From Paraburkholderia silvatlantica (lineage in GTDB: Bacteria; Pseudomonadota; Gammaproteobacteria; Burkholderiales; Burkholderiaceae), in the NCBI RefSeq assembly GCF_003096715.1, contig NZ_QEOL01000019.1:108244-172243 (forward strand): DNA of 64,000 nucleotides, in the 5' to 3' direction. The notes beneath the pieces are model-generated. The model made no database searches. It was not told the origin of the DNA and worked only from the letters and a program-made list of their open reading frames with translations. Positions 44,620 to 52,700 of this stretch are shown one piece after another. The number at the start of each line of letters is the position of its first letter. Position 1 is the first letter of the stretch. The position numbers were made by a program, and so were the translations under genes.

Positions 44620-45204
44620 ATGCTGCGCGTACTGCTCGTAACCGACACCGACAAGCCTATCGGCGACCTGCGCGACGCGTTAGCCAAGCTCGGCTACGAC
44701 ATGCTCGCCGAGCCCGCGACGCCGCAGGGGCTGCATCGCGTCGTCGAGCGCGAGCGGCCCGACGTCATCATCATCGATACCGAGTCGCCCTCGCGCGACA
44801 CGCTCGAACAGCTCGCGGTGATGAACGCCACCGCGCCGCGCCCGGTGCTGATGTTCAGCCACGACGCCAACCAGCAGCTCATCCGCTCGGCGGTGAATGC
44901 GGGTGTGACCGCCTATCTCGTGGAAGGGCTCGCGAGCGAGCGCCTCGCGCCGATCCTCGAAGTCGCGCTCGCGCGCTTCGCGCAGGAAGCGCAGTTGCGC
45001 GAGCGTCTCACGCAGGCCGAAAACGAACTGGCCGAGCGCAAGCTGATCGACCGCGCGAAGCGCATCCTGATGGAGCAACAGAAGCTGACCGAGCCCGCCG
45101 CCTACGCGGCGCTGCGCAAGCGCGCGATGAACCAGAGCGTGAAGCTCGCCGAGCTCGCCCGCCAGATCGTCGCGCTCGCGCAAGCGCAGGAACGACCCGA
45201 CTGA
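44620..45204 (+). CDS. nasT: NasT-type response regulator with ANTAR antitermination domain
   Basis: A 194-residue protein. A receiver-like domain (residues 1-120) contains RPDVIIIDTESPSRDTL. A coiled linker and a C-terminal ANTAR RNA-binding domain follow (ERKLIDRAKRILMEQQKLTE, then AYAALRKRAMNQ). NasT binds hairpins in the leader RNA of nitrate-assimilation genes and prevents termination. The start MLRVLLVTDTD is chosen by domain start. It is followed after 20 bases by its partner nasS. Confidence 0.88.
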   Translation: MLRVLLVTDTDKPIGDLRDALAKLGYDMLAEPATPQGLHRVVERERPDVIIIDTESPSRDTLEQLAVMNATAPRPVLMFSHDANQQLIRSAVNAGVTAYLVEGLASERLAPILEVALARFAQEAQLRERLTQAENELAERKLIDRAKRILMEQQKLTEPAAYAALRKRAMNQSVKLAELARQIVALAQAQERPD

Positions 45205-45224
45205 GCAGGAGCGAAGCGCCGCCT

Positions 45225-46358
45225 ATGAACGCCACCACCCCTCTCGCCGCGCCCGAGAAAACCCATCTGAAGATCGGCTTCGTGCCGCTCGCCGACGCCG
45301 CACCGCTCGCCGCCGCGAAGCTGCTGGAGTTCGGCCACGCGCACGGCCTCACGCTCGAACTCTCGCGCCAGCCCTCGTGGGCCGCACTGCGCGACAAGCT
45401 GCTGTCGGGCGAACTCGACGCAGCGCACTCGCTTTACGGGCTCGTATATGGCGTGCAGCTCGGTCTGGGCGGCCCGCAAACCGACATGGCCGTGCTGATG
45501 GTGCTCAACCGCAACGGGCAGGCCATTTCGCTCTCGAACCGTCTGGCGGATGCGCTCGCCGAACACGGCTCGCTGCCGCGAGCGCTCGCGACGCTCGAGC
45601 GCAAGCCCGTGTTCGCGCAGACCTTCCCCACCGGCACGCACGCGATGTGGCTGTACTACTGGCTCGCTTCGCAAGGCGTGCATCCGCTGCGCGACATCGA
45701 AAGCGTGGTGATACCGCCGCCGCAGATGGTGGCCGCGCTCGCCGAAGATCGCCTCGATGGCCTGTGCGTGGGCGAGCCGTGGCCAGGGCTCGCGCAGCAG
45801 CGCGGCGTGGGACGCACGGTCATCGCGAGCGGCGCGATCTGGCCGGATCATCCCGAGAAGGTGCTCGCCTGCCGGCGCGATTTCGTGCAAAGCCATCCGA
45901 ACACGGCGCGCGCGCTCGTGCAGACGATGCTCGAAGCGTGCCGCTGGCTGGACGGCGAGGGCAACCGGCGGGAAATTGCGCAGTGGCTCGCTCGCCCGGA
46001 GATGCTGGATGTGGACGCCGCGCTGATCGCGGCGCGGCTCGAAGCGGACCCAACATCACGCACGCCGGGCATGAAGTTCTTCGAGGAAGGCCGCGTGAAT
46101 TATCCGCAAGAATCCGAAGGCGTGTGGTTTCTGACGCAGTTCGAACGCTGGGGCATGCTCGCGCGCCGAAGCGACTATCGCGCGATCGCACGCGGCTTGA
46201 ACCAGACGGCGCTGTACGGGCAAGCGGCGGCGGCGATGGGAATTGCGCTGCCGGAAGGGACGGCCACCGGGAAGGCCACCGCGCCGTTCGTCGACGGACG
46301 CGTTTGGGACGGAGAAGACGTGGTGGGGTATGTGGAGGGGTTCGGCATCAAGGCGTAA
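45225..46358 (+). CDS. nasS: NasS-type nitrate/nitrite sensor (CmpA/NrtA-like, cytoplasmic)
   Basis: A 377-residue protein of the NrtA/CmpA nitrate-binding fold (LKIGFVPLADAAPLAAAKLL; AHSLYGLVYGVQLGLGGPQ; FPTGTHAMWLYYWLASQG). It has no signal peptide, which separates NasS from true periplasmic binding proteins. NasS binds NasT in the absence of nitrate and releases it when nitrate or nitrite binds. The gene pair stands here without nitrate transport or reductase genes, so its targets are elsewhere. Confidence 0.87.
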   Translation: MNATTPLAAPEKTHLKIGFVPLADAAPLAAAKLLEFGHAHGLTLELSRQPSWAALRDKLLSGELDAAHSLYGLVYGVQLGLGGPQTDMAVLMVLNRNGQAISLSNRLADALAEHGSLPRALATLERKPVFAQTFPTGTHAMWLYYWLASQGVHPLRDIESVVIPPPQMVAALAEDRLDGLCVGEPWPGLAQQRGVGRTVIASGAIWPDHPEKVLACRRDFVQSHPNTARALVQTMLEACRWLDGEGNRREIAQWLARPEMLDVDAALIAARLEADPTSRTPGMKFFEEGRVNYPQESEGVWFLTQFERWGMLARRSDYRAIARGLNQTALYGQAAAAMGIALPEGTATGKATAPFVDGRVWDGEDVVGYVEGFGIKA

Positions 46359-46385
46359 GCGCGGCTGGCCGCGCTCAGCCGCTTA
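46356..46385. terminator. Hairpin between convergent nasS and ABM genes
   Basis: TAAGCG-c-GGCT pairs with AGCCGCTTA, nine pairs with one bulge. The stem contains both stop codons. No T-run follows, so termination strength is uncertain. Confidence 0.45.
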
Positions 46386-46676
46386 CTTCACGACGACCTG
46401 TGTGTGCCCCACGACAGGCGGCTTCTCGAAGTATGGGCCGACGAGGCGGCGCCACTCCTGAAAGTCATCCGACTCGCGAAAGTGCACCATGTGATCCTCG
46501 ACGGTATCCCACTGCACGACGAGCACATACTGGTTCGGCTCTTCCACGCCGCGCTGCAGCTCCACGCTGCGGCAGCCGCGCGCGCGGTGAAAAAGCGGCA
46601 GCGCCTGCGCGACGCCTGCCTCGAATTCGGCGTTCTTGCCTGCGCTCACCGTGATGTGCGCCATCTCGTAGACCAT
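46383..46676 (-). CDS. Antibiotic biosynthesis monooxygenase (ABM) domain protein
   Basis: A 97-residue ferredoxin-like ABM-fold protein. Typical parts are EMAHITVSAGKNAEFEAGV, YVLVVQWDTVEDHMVHFRES and the final VVGHTQVV. Such small dimers act as monooxygenases, heme or quinone-modifying enzymes or isomerases. The specific reaction is unknown. AGGAG sets the start. A cluster of 10-bp direct repeats lies just upstream. Confidence 0.85.
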   Translation of the reverse strand: MVYEMAHITVSAGKNAEFEAGVAQALPLFHRARGCRSVELQRGVEEPNQYVLVVQWDTVEDHMVHFRESDDFQEWRRLVGPYFEKPPVVGHTQVVVK

Positions 46677-46690
46677 CCTGTTCTCCTTGT

Positions 46691-46740
46691 GATTCGCGTT
46701 GATTCGCGTTGATTCGCGTGGATTCGCGTTGGTTCGCAAC
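46691..46740. repeat. Five tandem 10-bp repeats GATTCGCGTT
   Basis: Three perfect or near-perfect units, a fourth with one change and a fifth with several follow head to tail. They fill the 70-base gap between the FAD oxidoreductase stop and the ABM start on the minus strand. They look like slippage-prone short repeats. Confidence 0.85.
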
Positions 46741-46745
46741 TGCAG

Positions 46746-47867
46746 TCAGTGTGTGTTCAGCCGTTCGATCACTTCGTCCGCAATGGCGAGCGAAGCCGTC
46801 AGCCCCGGCGACTCGATGCCGTAGAGGTTCACGAGCCCGCTCACGCCGTGCTCGCGCGCGTCCTGGATCACGAAGTCGCCGCCATGCTTGCCGCTGTGCG
46901 TCCCATCCGCCAGCTTCGGGCGAATGCCAGCATAACCCGGTTGCAGCGCGCCGTCAGGCAGCGCGGGCCAGTAGGTGCGAATCGCATCATAGAATTTCGC
47001 CGCGCGGCCCGGGTCCACGGTGTAGTCGATCGTATCGATCCACTCCACGTCGGGACCGAAACGCGCCTGGCCGCCGAGGTCGATCGTCAGGTGCACACCC
47101 AGGCCCCCTTCCTCCGGCACCGGATAGATGAGCCGCGAAAACGGCGCCGCGCCCGCAAGCGAGTAGTAATTGCCCTTCGCGTAGCGTCCCGGCGGGATCG
47201 ATTGCGACGGCACGCCTTCGATGCAAGCCGCGACCTGCTGCGCGTAAAGGCCGGCGCTGTTCACCACGCGCGTGGCGAGTAATTCCATCGGCTCGTCGCC
47301 GCCCACCTCGAGGAGCGTCGGCTGGCCCGGCCTCGCCGCGCCGCCTGTGACCGGCGAACAAAACGCGAGCATGCCGCCCGCCGCCTCGAAGTCGCCCCGC
47401 AGCGCGAGCATCAAACCATGGCTGTCGACGATGCCCGTGGAGGGCGATTCGAGCGCCGCCACGCAATTGAGCGCGGCTTCCCTTGCGCGCGCCTCGCCGC
47501 GGTCGAGCCAGCGCAGGTCGTCCACGCCATTGGCGGCGGCCGCCGCGCGAATCGCGCGCAGCGCGTCGAGTTGCCCTTCGTGCGTCGCAACGATGAACTT
47601 GCCGCAACGGCTGAACGCCACGCCCTTCTCTTCGCAATACGCGTAAAGCTTGTGCTTGCCTTGCACACACAGCCGAGCCTTGAGCGAACCTTGCGGGTAG
47701 TAGATGCCCGCGTGTACCACTTCGCTGTTGCGCGAGCTGGTGCCCGTGCCAACGGCGTTTTCCGCCTCGACGAGGACGGTTTCCCAGCCCTGCTGCGCGC
47801 ACGCGCGCGCCACCGCGAGACCGACCACGCCCGCGCCGATCACGGCGCAATCCACCGTATCCGTCAT
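46746..47867 (-). CDS. FAD-dependent oxidoreductase (L-2-hydroxyglutarate oxidase/glycerol-3-phosphate dehydrogenase-like)
   Basis: A 373-residue flavoprotein of the DAO family. FAD binding is at VIGAGVVGLAVARACAQQ. Family-typical regions are NSEVVHAGIYYPQGSLKARL, VNSAGLYAQQVA and the C-terminal YGIESPGLTASLAIAD. The pattern SRNSEVVHAGIYY is that of LhgO/YgaF-like enzymes, which oxidise L-2-hydroxyglutarate to 2-oxoglutarate and pass electrons to quinone. Other 2-hydroxy acids are possible. The upstream gene debris and hairpin separate it from the tandem-HTH LysR gene. Confidence 0.87.
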   Translation of the reverse strand: MTDTVDCAVIGAGVVGLAVARACAQQGWETVLVEAENAVGTGTSSRNSEVVHAGIYYPQGSLKARLCVQGKHKLYAYCEEKGVAFSRCGKFIVATHEGQLDALRAIRAAAAANGVDDLRWLDRGEARAREAALNCVAALESPSTGIVDSHGLMLALRGDFEAAGGMLAFCSPVTGGAARPGQPTLLEVGGDEPMELLATRVVNSAGLYAQQVAACIEGVPSQSIPPGRYAKGNYYSLAGAAPFSRLIYPVPEEGGLGVHLTIDLGGQARFGPDVEWIDTIDYTVDPGRAAKFYDAIRTYWPALPDGALQPGYAGIRPKLADGTHSGKHGGDFVIQDAREHGVSGLVNLYGIESPGLTASLAIADEVIERLNTH

Positions 47868-47963
47868 GAAACTTCCTTCCTCGTCACGCGAGTGCTGTTT
47901 CGACCGGCGCTATTTTGCCCAATTCGTCCGCGGTTCGTGAAAGGATGCGCAGCATGAAAAAAA

Positions 47964-48002
47964 GCCGCTCGAACCACCGGTTCGTACCCCTGGAAGAGCG
48001 GC
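47964..48002 (-). terminator. Terminator-like hairpin reading leftwards
   Basis: GCCGCTC/GAGCGGC forms an outer stem and CGAACC/GGTTCG an inner one. On the minus strand the stem is followed by seven T. It lies upstream of the FAD oxidoreductase, where no minus-strand gene now ends, so it may be a relic or act on leader RNA. Confidence 0.5.
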
Positions 48003-48039
48003 CCCCAGGCGCGAAGGCGGCGCGATTTTCGCCGCCGGC

Positions 48040-48255
48040 GTGCCCGACAGCGAAACGCAAACGCGCTACGCCGCGATGAACGGCCGCTTCCACGCATTGA
48101 TTGTGGAAGCGGCGCACAATCTCGCGGTGAGCGCAGCGCCCGGTCGCGGCGACAAGGTTTCATTCGTCTCGCCGGGCACGGTGGCGTTCGACAAGGCCGC
48201 GCAGCAGCGCCAGTTCATGATGCGCTCGTATGCGCGCCACAGTCGCCGCATGAGA
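48040..48255 (+). pseudogene. GntR family (FCD domain) regulator remnant
   Basis: About 70 codons from the effector domain of a FadR-type GntR regulator remain: ETQTRYAAMNGRFHALIVEA, AHN and VSPGTVAFDKAAQQRQFMM. The DNA-binding half and the C-terminus are missing, and no ribosome site fits. After SYARHSRR the match ends. The frame stops where the next gene begins. Confidence 0.7.
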
Positions 48256-48293
48256 CATGGCGCGTATCCCACCCAAAACGACATGATCGAGCC

Positions 48294-49553
48294 GTGAGCC
48301 AGCCCGAACTCCTGAACCTTGCGCATCTGCGCGCTTTTCGCCTCGTTGCCGACACGGGCAGCGCCACGCGCGCCGCTTCGGCCCTGTATCGCGCGCAGTC
48401 GGCCGTCACGCGCTCGGTGCAGGAACTGGAGACGGCGCTGGGCGCGCCGCTCTTCGAGCGCAAACCGTCGGGCATGCAGCCCACCGCCGTGGGCCGCGTG
48501 GTGCTCGAGCGCTGCGCGCGCATTTTCGGCGAACTGGAAGCGCTCGCGCAGTGGTGCGCCGCGCGCCAGGCGCGCCGACGCGCGTTGAGTGAAGGCACAC
48601 TGCCTGCGTATCTGCTCAACACGCGGCGGCTGCAGCTATTCGTCACCCTGGCGCGGCACCGCCATATGCCGAGCACGGCTCATGCATTCGGCATCAGCCA
48701 GCCCGCCGTGAGCAGCGCCATGCGCGTGCTCGAAAGCGGTTCGGGTGTCACGCTCTTCCATCGAGGGCCGCGCGGCGTGCTGCTGACCGCCGAGGGCGAG
48801 ACCTTCCTGCTGCACGTGCGGCGCGCACTCAACGAGCTGCGTCACGTGCCCGACGATATCGCAGCGCTGCACGGCAATATCCAGGGCGCGGTGACGGTAG
48901 GCGCACTGCCATTGGGCCGCACGCTGATCCTGCCGGCCGCCATCGCGCGCCTTTGCGCACAGCATCCGGGCGTGCGCGTGGTGACCGACGAAAGCGCGTA
49001 TGAACTGCTCGCGGCGGGCCTGCGCGCCGGCGACGTGGACCTCGTGCTCGGCGCGCTGTGCGAAAACGATGCGGCAAGCGGCCTCGGCAACGAACGATTG
49101 ATGTCGGAGGACATGGTCGTGCTCGCGCGGCGCGATCATCCGCTCGCGAAGAATCGCGGCCTCACGCTGAACGATCTGCGTGATGCACAGTGGATTCTTT
49201 CGCGCACGCATTCGCCCTCGCGCGGGCTGCTCGAAGCGCAGTTCCGCCGCGTGAAGCTCAAGCCGCCGCTGCCCACGGTCGAATCCGACGATCCCGCCGT
49301 GATTCGCGGGCTACTGCTCGGCACGGACATGATCACGGCACTCTCGGCGCAGCAGTTGCACTACGAAATCGAATCGGGGCAACTGGTGATTCTCGACGTG
49401 CCGCTGCAGCACACGCGCCGCGATATCGGGCTTACGCTGCGCGCGCAGGGCTCGCCTTCGCCGGCGGCACGCGCGCTGATCGACGCGATCCGGCTCGCGG
49501 TGACGGATGTTGCGCCCGCAACGCGTGTGGTGGAGGGGCGGCGCGCGGGGTGA
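48294..49553 (+). CDS. LysR-type regulator with two tandem HTH domains
   Basis: A 419-residue LysR-type protein, about 110 residues longer than usual. A first winged HTH lies at residues 8-70 (LRAFRLVADTGSATRAASAL; AQSAVTRSVQELETALG). A second HTH lies at 108-172 (LQLFVTLARHRHMPSTAHAF; ISQPAVSSAMRVLE). One effector domain follows from about 195 (VTVGALPLGRTLILPAAIAR). Both HTH units keep the conserved Ala, Gln and Ser positions of recognition helices. The GTG start overlaps the end of the GntR remnant. The target is unknown. Confidence 0.88.
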   Translation: MSQPELLNLAHLRAFRLVADTGSATRAASALYRAQSAVTRSVQELETALGAPLFERKPSGMQPTAVGRVVLERCARIFGELEALAQWCAARQARRRALSEGTLPAYLLNTRRLQLFVTLARHRHMPSTAHAFGISQPAVSSAMRVLESGSGVTLFHRGPRGVLLTAEGETFLLHVRRALNELRHVPDDIAALHGNIQGAVTVGALPLGRTLILPAAIARLCAQHPGVRVVTDESAYELLAAGLRAGDVDLVLGALCENDAASGLGNERLMSEDMVVLARRDHPLAKNRGLTLNDLRDAQWILSRTHSPSRGLLEAQFRRVKLKPPLPTVESDDPAVIRGLLLGTDMITALSAQQLHYEIESGQLVILDVPLQHTRRDIGLTLRAQGSPSPAARALIDAIRLAVTDVAPATRVVEGRRAG

Positions 49554-49652
49554 GCGTAGCGGACCCGACGCGCCCCAGGGTTAACCTCGATAAATATATG
49601 CATAACGCACGCCGTAATACTGACTCTTACATCGAGGCAGGCCCGTTTGGAG

Positions 49653-50150
49653 ATGAGAACGCTAACGTTTGCGCCGAGACTACGGGGAGCCGGCGGCCAC
49701 CAAATCACTTTCCGGAGTCATTGCGCCCGCATCACGCTCGCAGCCTTTGTCGCCATCCTGGCGGGATGCGGAAATGACGTCTCGGATTCGGACATCCAGT
49801 TTGTCACGGCCGCAATGCCAGCGCAGTTCGAGGCGTTCCGCATGTACGGCGCGGTCCCCTTTCGCGACGGCTCACCCGGATTGTCCGCTCATGCGCCCGC
49901 CCGGCTCCAGCAGGGCTGCGAGGCGGTCATTCGCGCGCCGAAGGGCAGTTTTCGCGAGTCGGTGGTCCTCGATAGCGAATCGGCCGAGTACTTCGAACTC
50001 GATGTTTCGCGTACGCCTGACGGATGGACTGTGACGACCGACAGCCTTGCCGCACCGAGCGGCAACTCCGTGGGGCTTCGCACCCAGTTCACGAACTGCC
50101 TGACTGCAATCAGGGACAAGCTTCGGGCACAGCCGGAACCTGTACAGTGA
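49653..50150 (+). CDS. Putative lipoprotein of unknown function
   Basis: A ~165-residue protein. A hydrophobic segment ending in the lipobox LAGC (FVAILAGCGND) predicts a lipid-anchored protein. The rest shows no recognised domain; it contains two further Cys (QQGCEAV, FTNCLTA) that could pair. A TTG two codons upstream is an alternative start. It stands alone between LysR and a minus-strand operon. Confidence 0.6.
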   Translation: MRTLTFAPRLRGAGGHQITFRSHCARITLAAFVAILAGCGNDVSDSDIQFVTAAMPAQFEAFRMYGAVPFRDGSPGLSAHAPARLQQGCEAVIRAPKGSFRESVVLDSESAEYFELDVSRTPDGWTVTTDSLAAPSGNSVGLRTQFTNCLTAIRDKLRAQPEPVQ

Positions 50151-50249
50151 GCCATGGCCCCGCATGGCGAACGGATAGCGTCCGTCCACAAGCAACGCCA
50201 TGCCCGTTATGAAAGCGCACGCGCCGGAAGCGGGTTAGCGCGCGGCCGG

Positions 50250-50843
50250 TCAATCGAACTTGACCAGATCCTGGAAAACAAGCTGGGCCCACGTATTGCC
50301 GCGTGCCTGGACGAGAAGACCGCCCTCGCCGATCTTCCCGAGGTCGACCGGCGCAAACCCAAGCCGGTCAACGAGGGCCGCCACCGAGGCGCTAGCCGGC
50401 TCGTCGTCGCTGGCGACGAACACGACGCGCCGGCCGCCGTGCGGCGTCGTTGGCCCCTGTGCCAGTGTGGCTGCGGGCAGGTGGTTGAAGGCCTTCACCA
50501 GCTTCGCGCCCGGAAACGCCTTTGCAACGGCAGCGCTCGAAGGCAACCCGTCCAGCTCCTTGACAGGCACGCCATACGCGTTCATTGCGTCGATCACGAT
50601 CTTCCCCTGCCAGCTTTCGGCGGCTCGTGCGACGTCTTCGTGAGCGCCGAAGGGGACAGCCAGGATGACAACGTCGGCCTCGATCGCATCCTCGATCCGC
50701 TGCGGGACCAGCGACGGCCCAATCCGCGCAGCAAGCGCGTCGACCGGCCGCCTGCCTGCCACGGCTACCTCGATGCCCTGATCGGCGAATGCCTGCGCGA
50801 TGGCCGTGCCGATCCTGCCAAGCCCGATGATTGCATAGCTCAT
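50250..50843 (-). CDS. NADPH-dependent reductase (F420-reductase-like, Rossmann fold)
   Basis: A ~197-residue protein. The dinucleotide site is IIGLGRIGTAIAQAFADQG, followed by AGRRP, suited to NADP. VVILAVPFGAHEDVA and VIDAMNAYGVPVKELDGL match the NADPH-F420 reductase/oxidoreductase-like family (COG2085), most members of which in proteobacteria use other acceptors. The ATG with GGAG at 50843 is preferred to one at 50855. It is co-directional with the SDR gene 65 bases upstream and probably in its operon. Confidence 0.85.
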   Translation of the reverse strand: MSYAIIGLGRIGTAIAQAFADQGIEVAVAGRRPVDALAARIGPSLVPQRIEDAIEADVVILAVPFGAHEDVARAAESWQGKIVIDAMNAYGVPVKELDGLPSSAAVAKAFPGAKLVKAFNHLPAATLAQGPTTPHGGRRVVFVASDDEPASASVAALVDRLGFAPVDLGKIGEGGLLVQARGNTWAQLVFQDLVKFD

Positions 50844-50908
50844 TGAATTCTCCATTCGGTTTCCTGAATAACAGAAAAATCACTTTGATGGACGGTGTGC
50901 CCGGGGCC

Positions 50909-51649
50909 TCAGACCTGGCCGATGCCGCCGTCATTCATCAAATCCGCGCCAGTCATGTACGAACTCTGTTCGGAGGCGAGAAAGAGTGCTGCGCTGGCCA
51001 TCTCCTCGGCCCGGGCGAGACGGCCGAGCGGGACCATGCTCTGGTACATGCTCACCAGATCCTCGCGTGCCGCCGACTGGCTATCGAGAATCGGCGTATC
51101 GGTGACGCCGGGGCTGAGCATGTTGACGCGAATGCCGCGATCCTTGAATTCGGCAGCCCACGTGCGCGCATAGGAGCGCAACGCGGCCTTGGTCGCCGCG
51201 TAGGCGGTGTGCCCGGGGATGCCCATGACGTGCATGGCCGAAGAAACCAGGATGATCGATCCACCCCCTGTCATCATCGGCAGCAGCTTCTGCACCAGAA
51301 AGACAGGACCGCGCGCCATCAGGTTGAATGCCTTGTCGAAATGCTCCGGCGTGATGGTGTCGATCGAAGCCTGCTCGGTAAAGCCCGCGTTCGACACGAT
51401 GATGTCGACAACACCCTTTTCGTCCCTGACTGCCGCGGCGACGCGGTCGAGGTCGTCGAGATTCGCGGCGTCGGCCTGGATCGCAGTGACGTTGCGTCCG
51501 ATCAGCTTGACGGCCTCGTCGAGCTGGCCTCGCCGACGGCCGAAGATAAAAACGTGAGCGCCTTCGGCGACGAACCGCTGGGCGATCGCCAAACCGATAC
51601 CTGTCGTTGCGCCGCTAATGACGGCAACCTTGCCTGTGAGAGTGGACAT
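50909..51649 (-). CDS. Short-chain dehydrogenase/reductase
   Basis: A 246-residue SDR. The cofactor site is SGATTGIGLAIAQRF, NAG is present in VSNAGFTEQAS, and the catalytic Ser-Tyr-Lys is in LVSSAMHVMGIPGHTAYAATK. C-terminal GGIGQV closes the fold. An Arg-Arg-Arg after the second strand (FGRRRGQ) suggests NADPH. It is divergent from the LysR gene at 51783, which probably controls it. Confidence 0.92.
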   Translation of the reverse strand: MSTLTGKVAVISGATTGIGLAIAQRFVAEGAHVFIFGRRRGQLDEAVKLIGRNVTAIQADAANLDDLDRVAAAVRDEKGVVDIIVSNAGFTEQASIDTITPEHFDKAFNLMARGPVFLVQKLLPMMTGGGSIILVSSAMHVMGIPGHTAYAATKAALRSYARTWAAEFKDRGIRVNMLSPGVTDTPILDSQSAAREDLVSMYQSMVPLGRLARAEEMASAALFLASEQSSYMTGADLMNDGGIGQV

Positions 51650-51716
51650 TGGAGTCTTCTGCCTGTGGGTGAACATTAGGTGAACATTGCCGACATCGTA
51701 ATTGCCGCCCCAACGA

Positions 51717-51739
51717 ATGATAATTAGCGGAGTTATCAT
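51717..51739. promoter_or_regulatory. Inverted-repeat operator ATGATAA-N9-TTATCAT
   Basis: A perfect 7-bp inverted repeat with a 9-base spacer lies in the 133-bp region between the divergent SDR and LysR genes. It has the size and position of a LysR binding site. Confidence 0.6.
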
Positions 51740-51782
51740 GAGATCTATTCTCCAGGGGAATAGGTCTCACGAGAGACATGCA

Positions 51783-52673
51783 ATGGATCGGTTTCACGAA
51801 TTGAACGCTTTCATCGCCGTTGTCGAAGCGGGCGGCTTTTCCGCCGCGGCGCGTCGAACCGGCGATTCACAGTCCGTCATCAGCAAGGCGGTCGGCGCGC
51901 TGGAAAAGCGCCTGGGCGTGCTGCTATTGAACCGAAGCACACGCAGCGTGACCCTGACGGATCAGGGGCGGAAGTACTACGAGCGCACCAAGCCGTTGCT
52001 GGACGAGATCGAGGTAGCCGACAACGAACTGAGCAACAGCACGCTCGACGTTTCGGGCCTCGTGCGCATCGCCGCCGCCTCGACTTTCGGGCGGCTGCAC
52101 ATTCTTCCGCTGATTCCCGAACTCCTGTCGCGCCATCCTGGTCTTCGGGTCGATCTCGTGTTGTCGGATTTCGTCCGCGACATGGTGGAGGATCGAATCG
52201 ATCTTGCGATTCGCGTGGGCACCGTCAACGATCCGGATTCGGTCGTGAGGCAAATCGCCAGCACGCCGCTGGTCTGCGTGGGATCGCGCCGCTATTTCGA
52301 GCAACACGGCATACCGAAGGATCCTGCGGAACTCGCCAGGCACAATTGCCTCGTCTACGGCGGTCTGATGGAATCGGCGAACTGGCCGTTTCACGGGCCG
52401 CACGGCCGGTTCAGCGTACCGGTGCAAGGCAACCTGTCGTCGAATAGCGTGGAGACAATCCGGTCGGCCGTGCTCGCGGGTGTGGGAATCGGCCTCTTCG
52501 CGAAGCTCTCGCTCACCGACGAACTCAGGCATCCCGACATCGTCACCGTGCTGGACGACTTCATTCGGGACGCGCGTGATATCAGCATCGTCTGGCCAAG
52601 GCGTCGTTTCGTGCCTGCGCGCGTGCGCCGGATCACCGACTTCTTCGCGGCTGCGCTGCCGCAGCGCTTGTAG
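51783..52673 (+). CDS. LysR-type regulator (divergent to SDR)
   Basis: A 296-residue LysR protein. The HTH is at residues 4-62 (LNAFIAVVEAGGFSAAARRT; DSQSVISKAVGALEKRLG). The effector domain resembles the DmlR/YafC-like group (DLAIRVGTVNDPDSVVRQIA). The start MDRFHEL is standard; the longer frame to 51702 contains the operator. It likely regulates the SDR-reductase pair. Confidence 0.92.
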   Translation: MDRFHELNAFIAVVEAGGFSAAARRTGDSQSVISKAVGALEKRLGVLLLNRSTRSVTLTDQGRKYYERTKPLLDEIEVADNELSNSTLDVSGLVRIAAASTFGRLHILPLIPELLSRHPGLRVDLVLSDFVRDMVEDRIDLAIRVGTVNDPDSVVRQIASTPLVCVGSRRYFEQHGIPKDPAELARHNCLVYGGLMESANWPFHGPHGRFSVPVQGNLSSNSVETIRSAVLAGVGIGLFAKLSLTDELRHPDIVTVLDDFIRDARDISIVWPRRRFVPARVRRITDFFAAALPQRL

Positions 52674-52700
52674 AAACGCGGCGGCTTCTCACGCAATGCG

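Noticed and set aside
45225..46358. NasS as periplasmic nitrate-binding protein of an ABC importer
   Set aside because: There is no signal peptide, no permease or ATPase gene follows, and NasT with an ANTAR domain precedes it.
46691..46740. Decamer repeats as a CRISPR array
   Set aside because: Units are contiguous without spacers and no cas gene is present.
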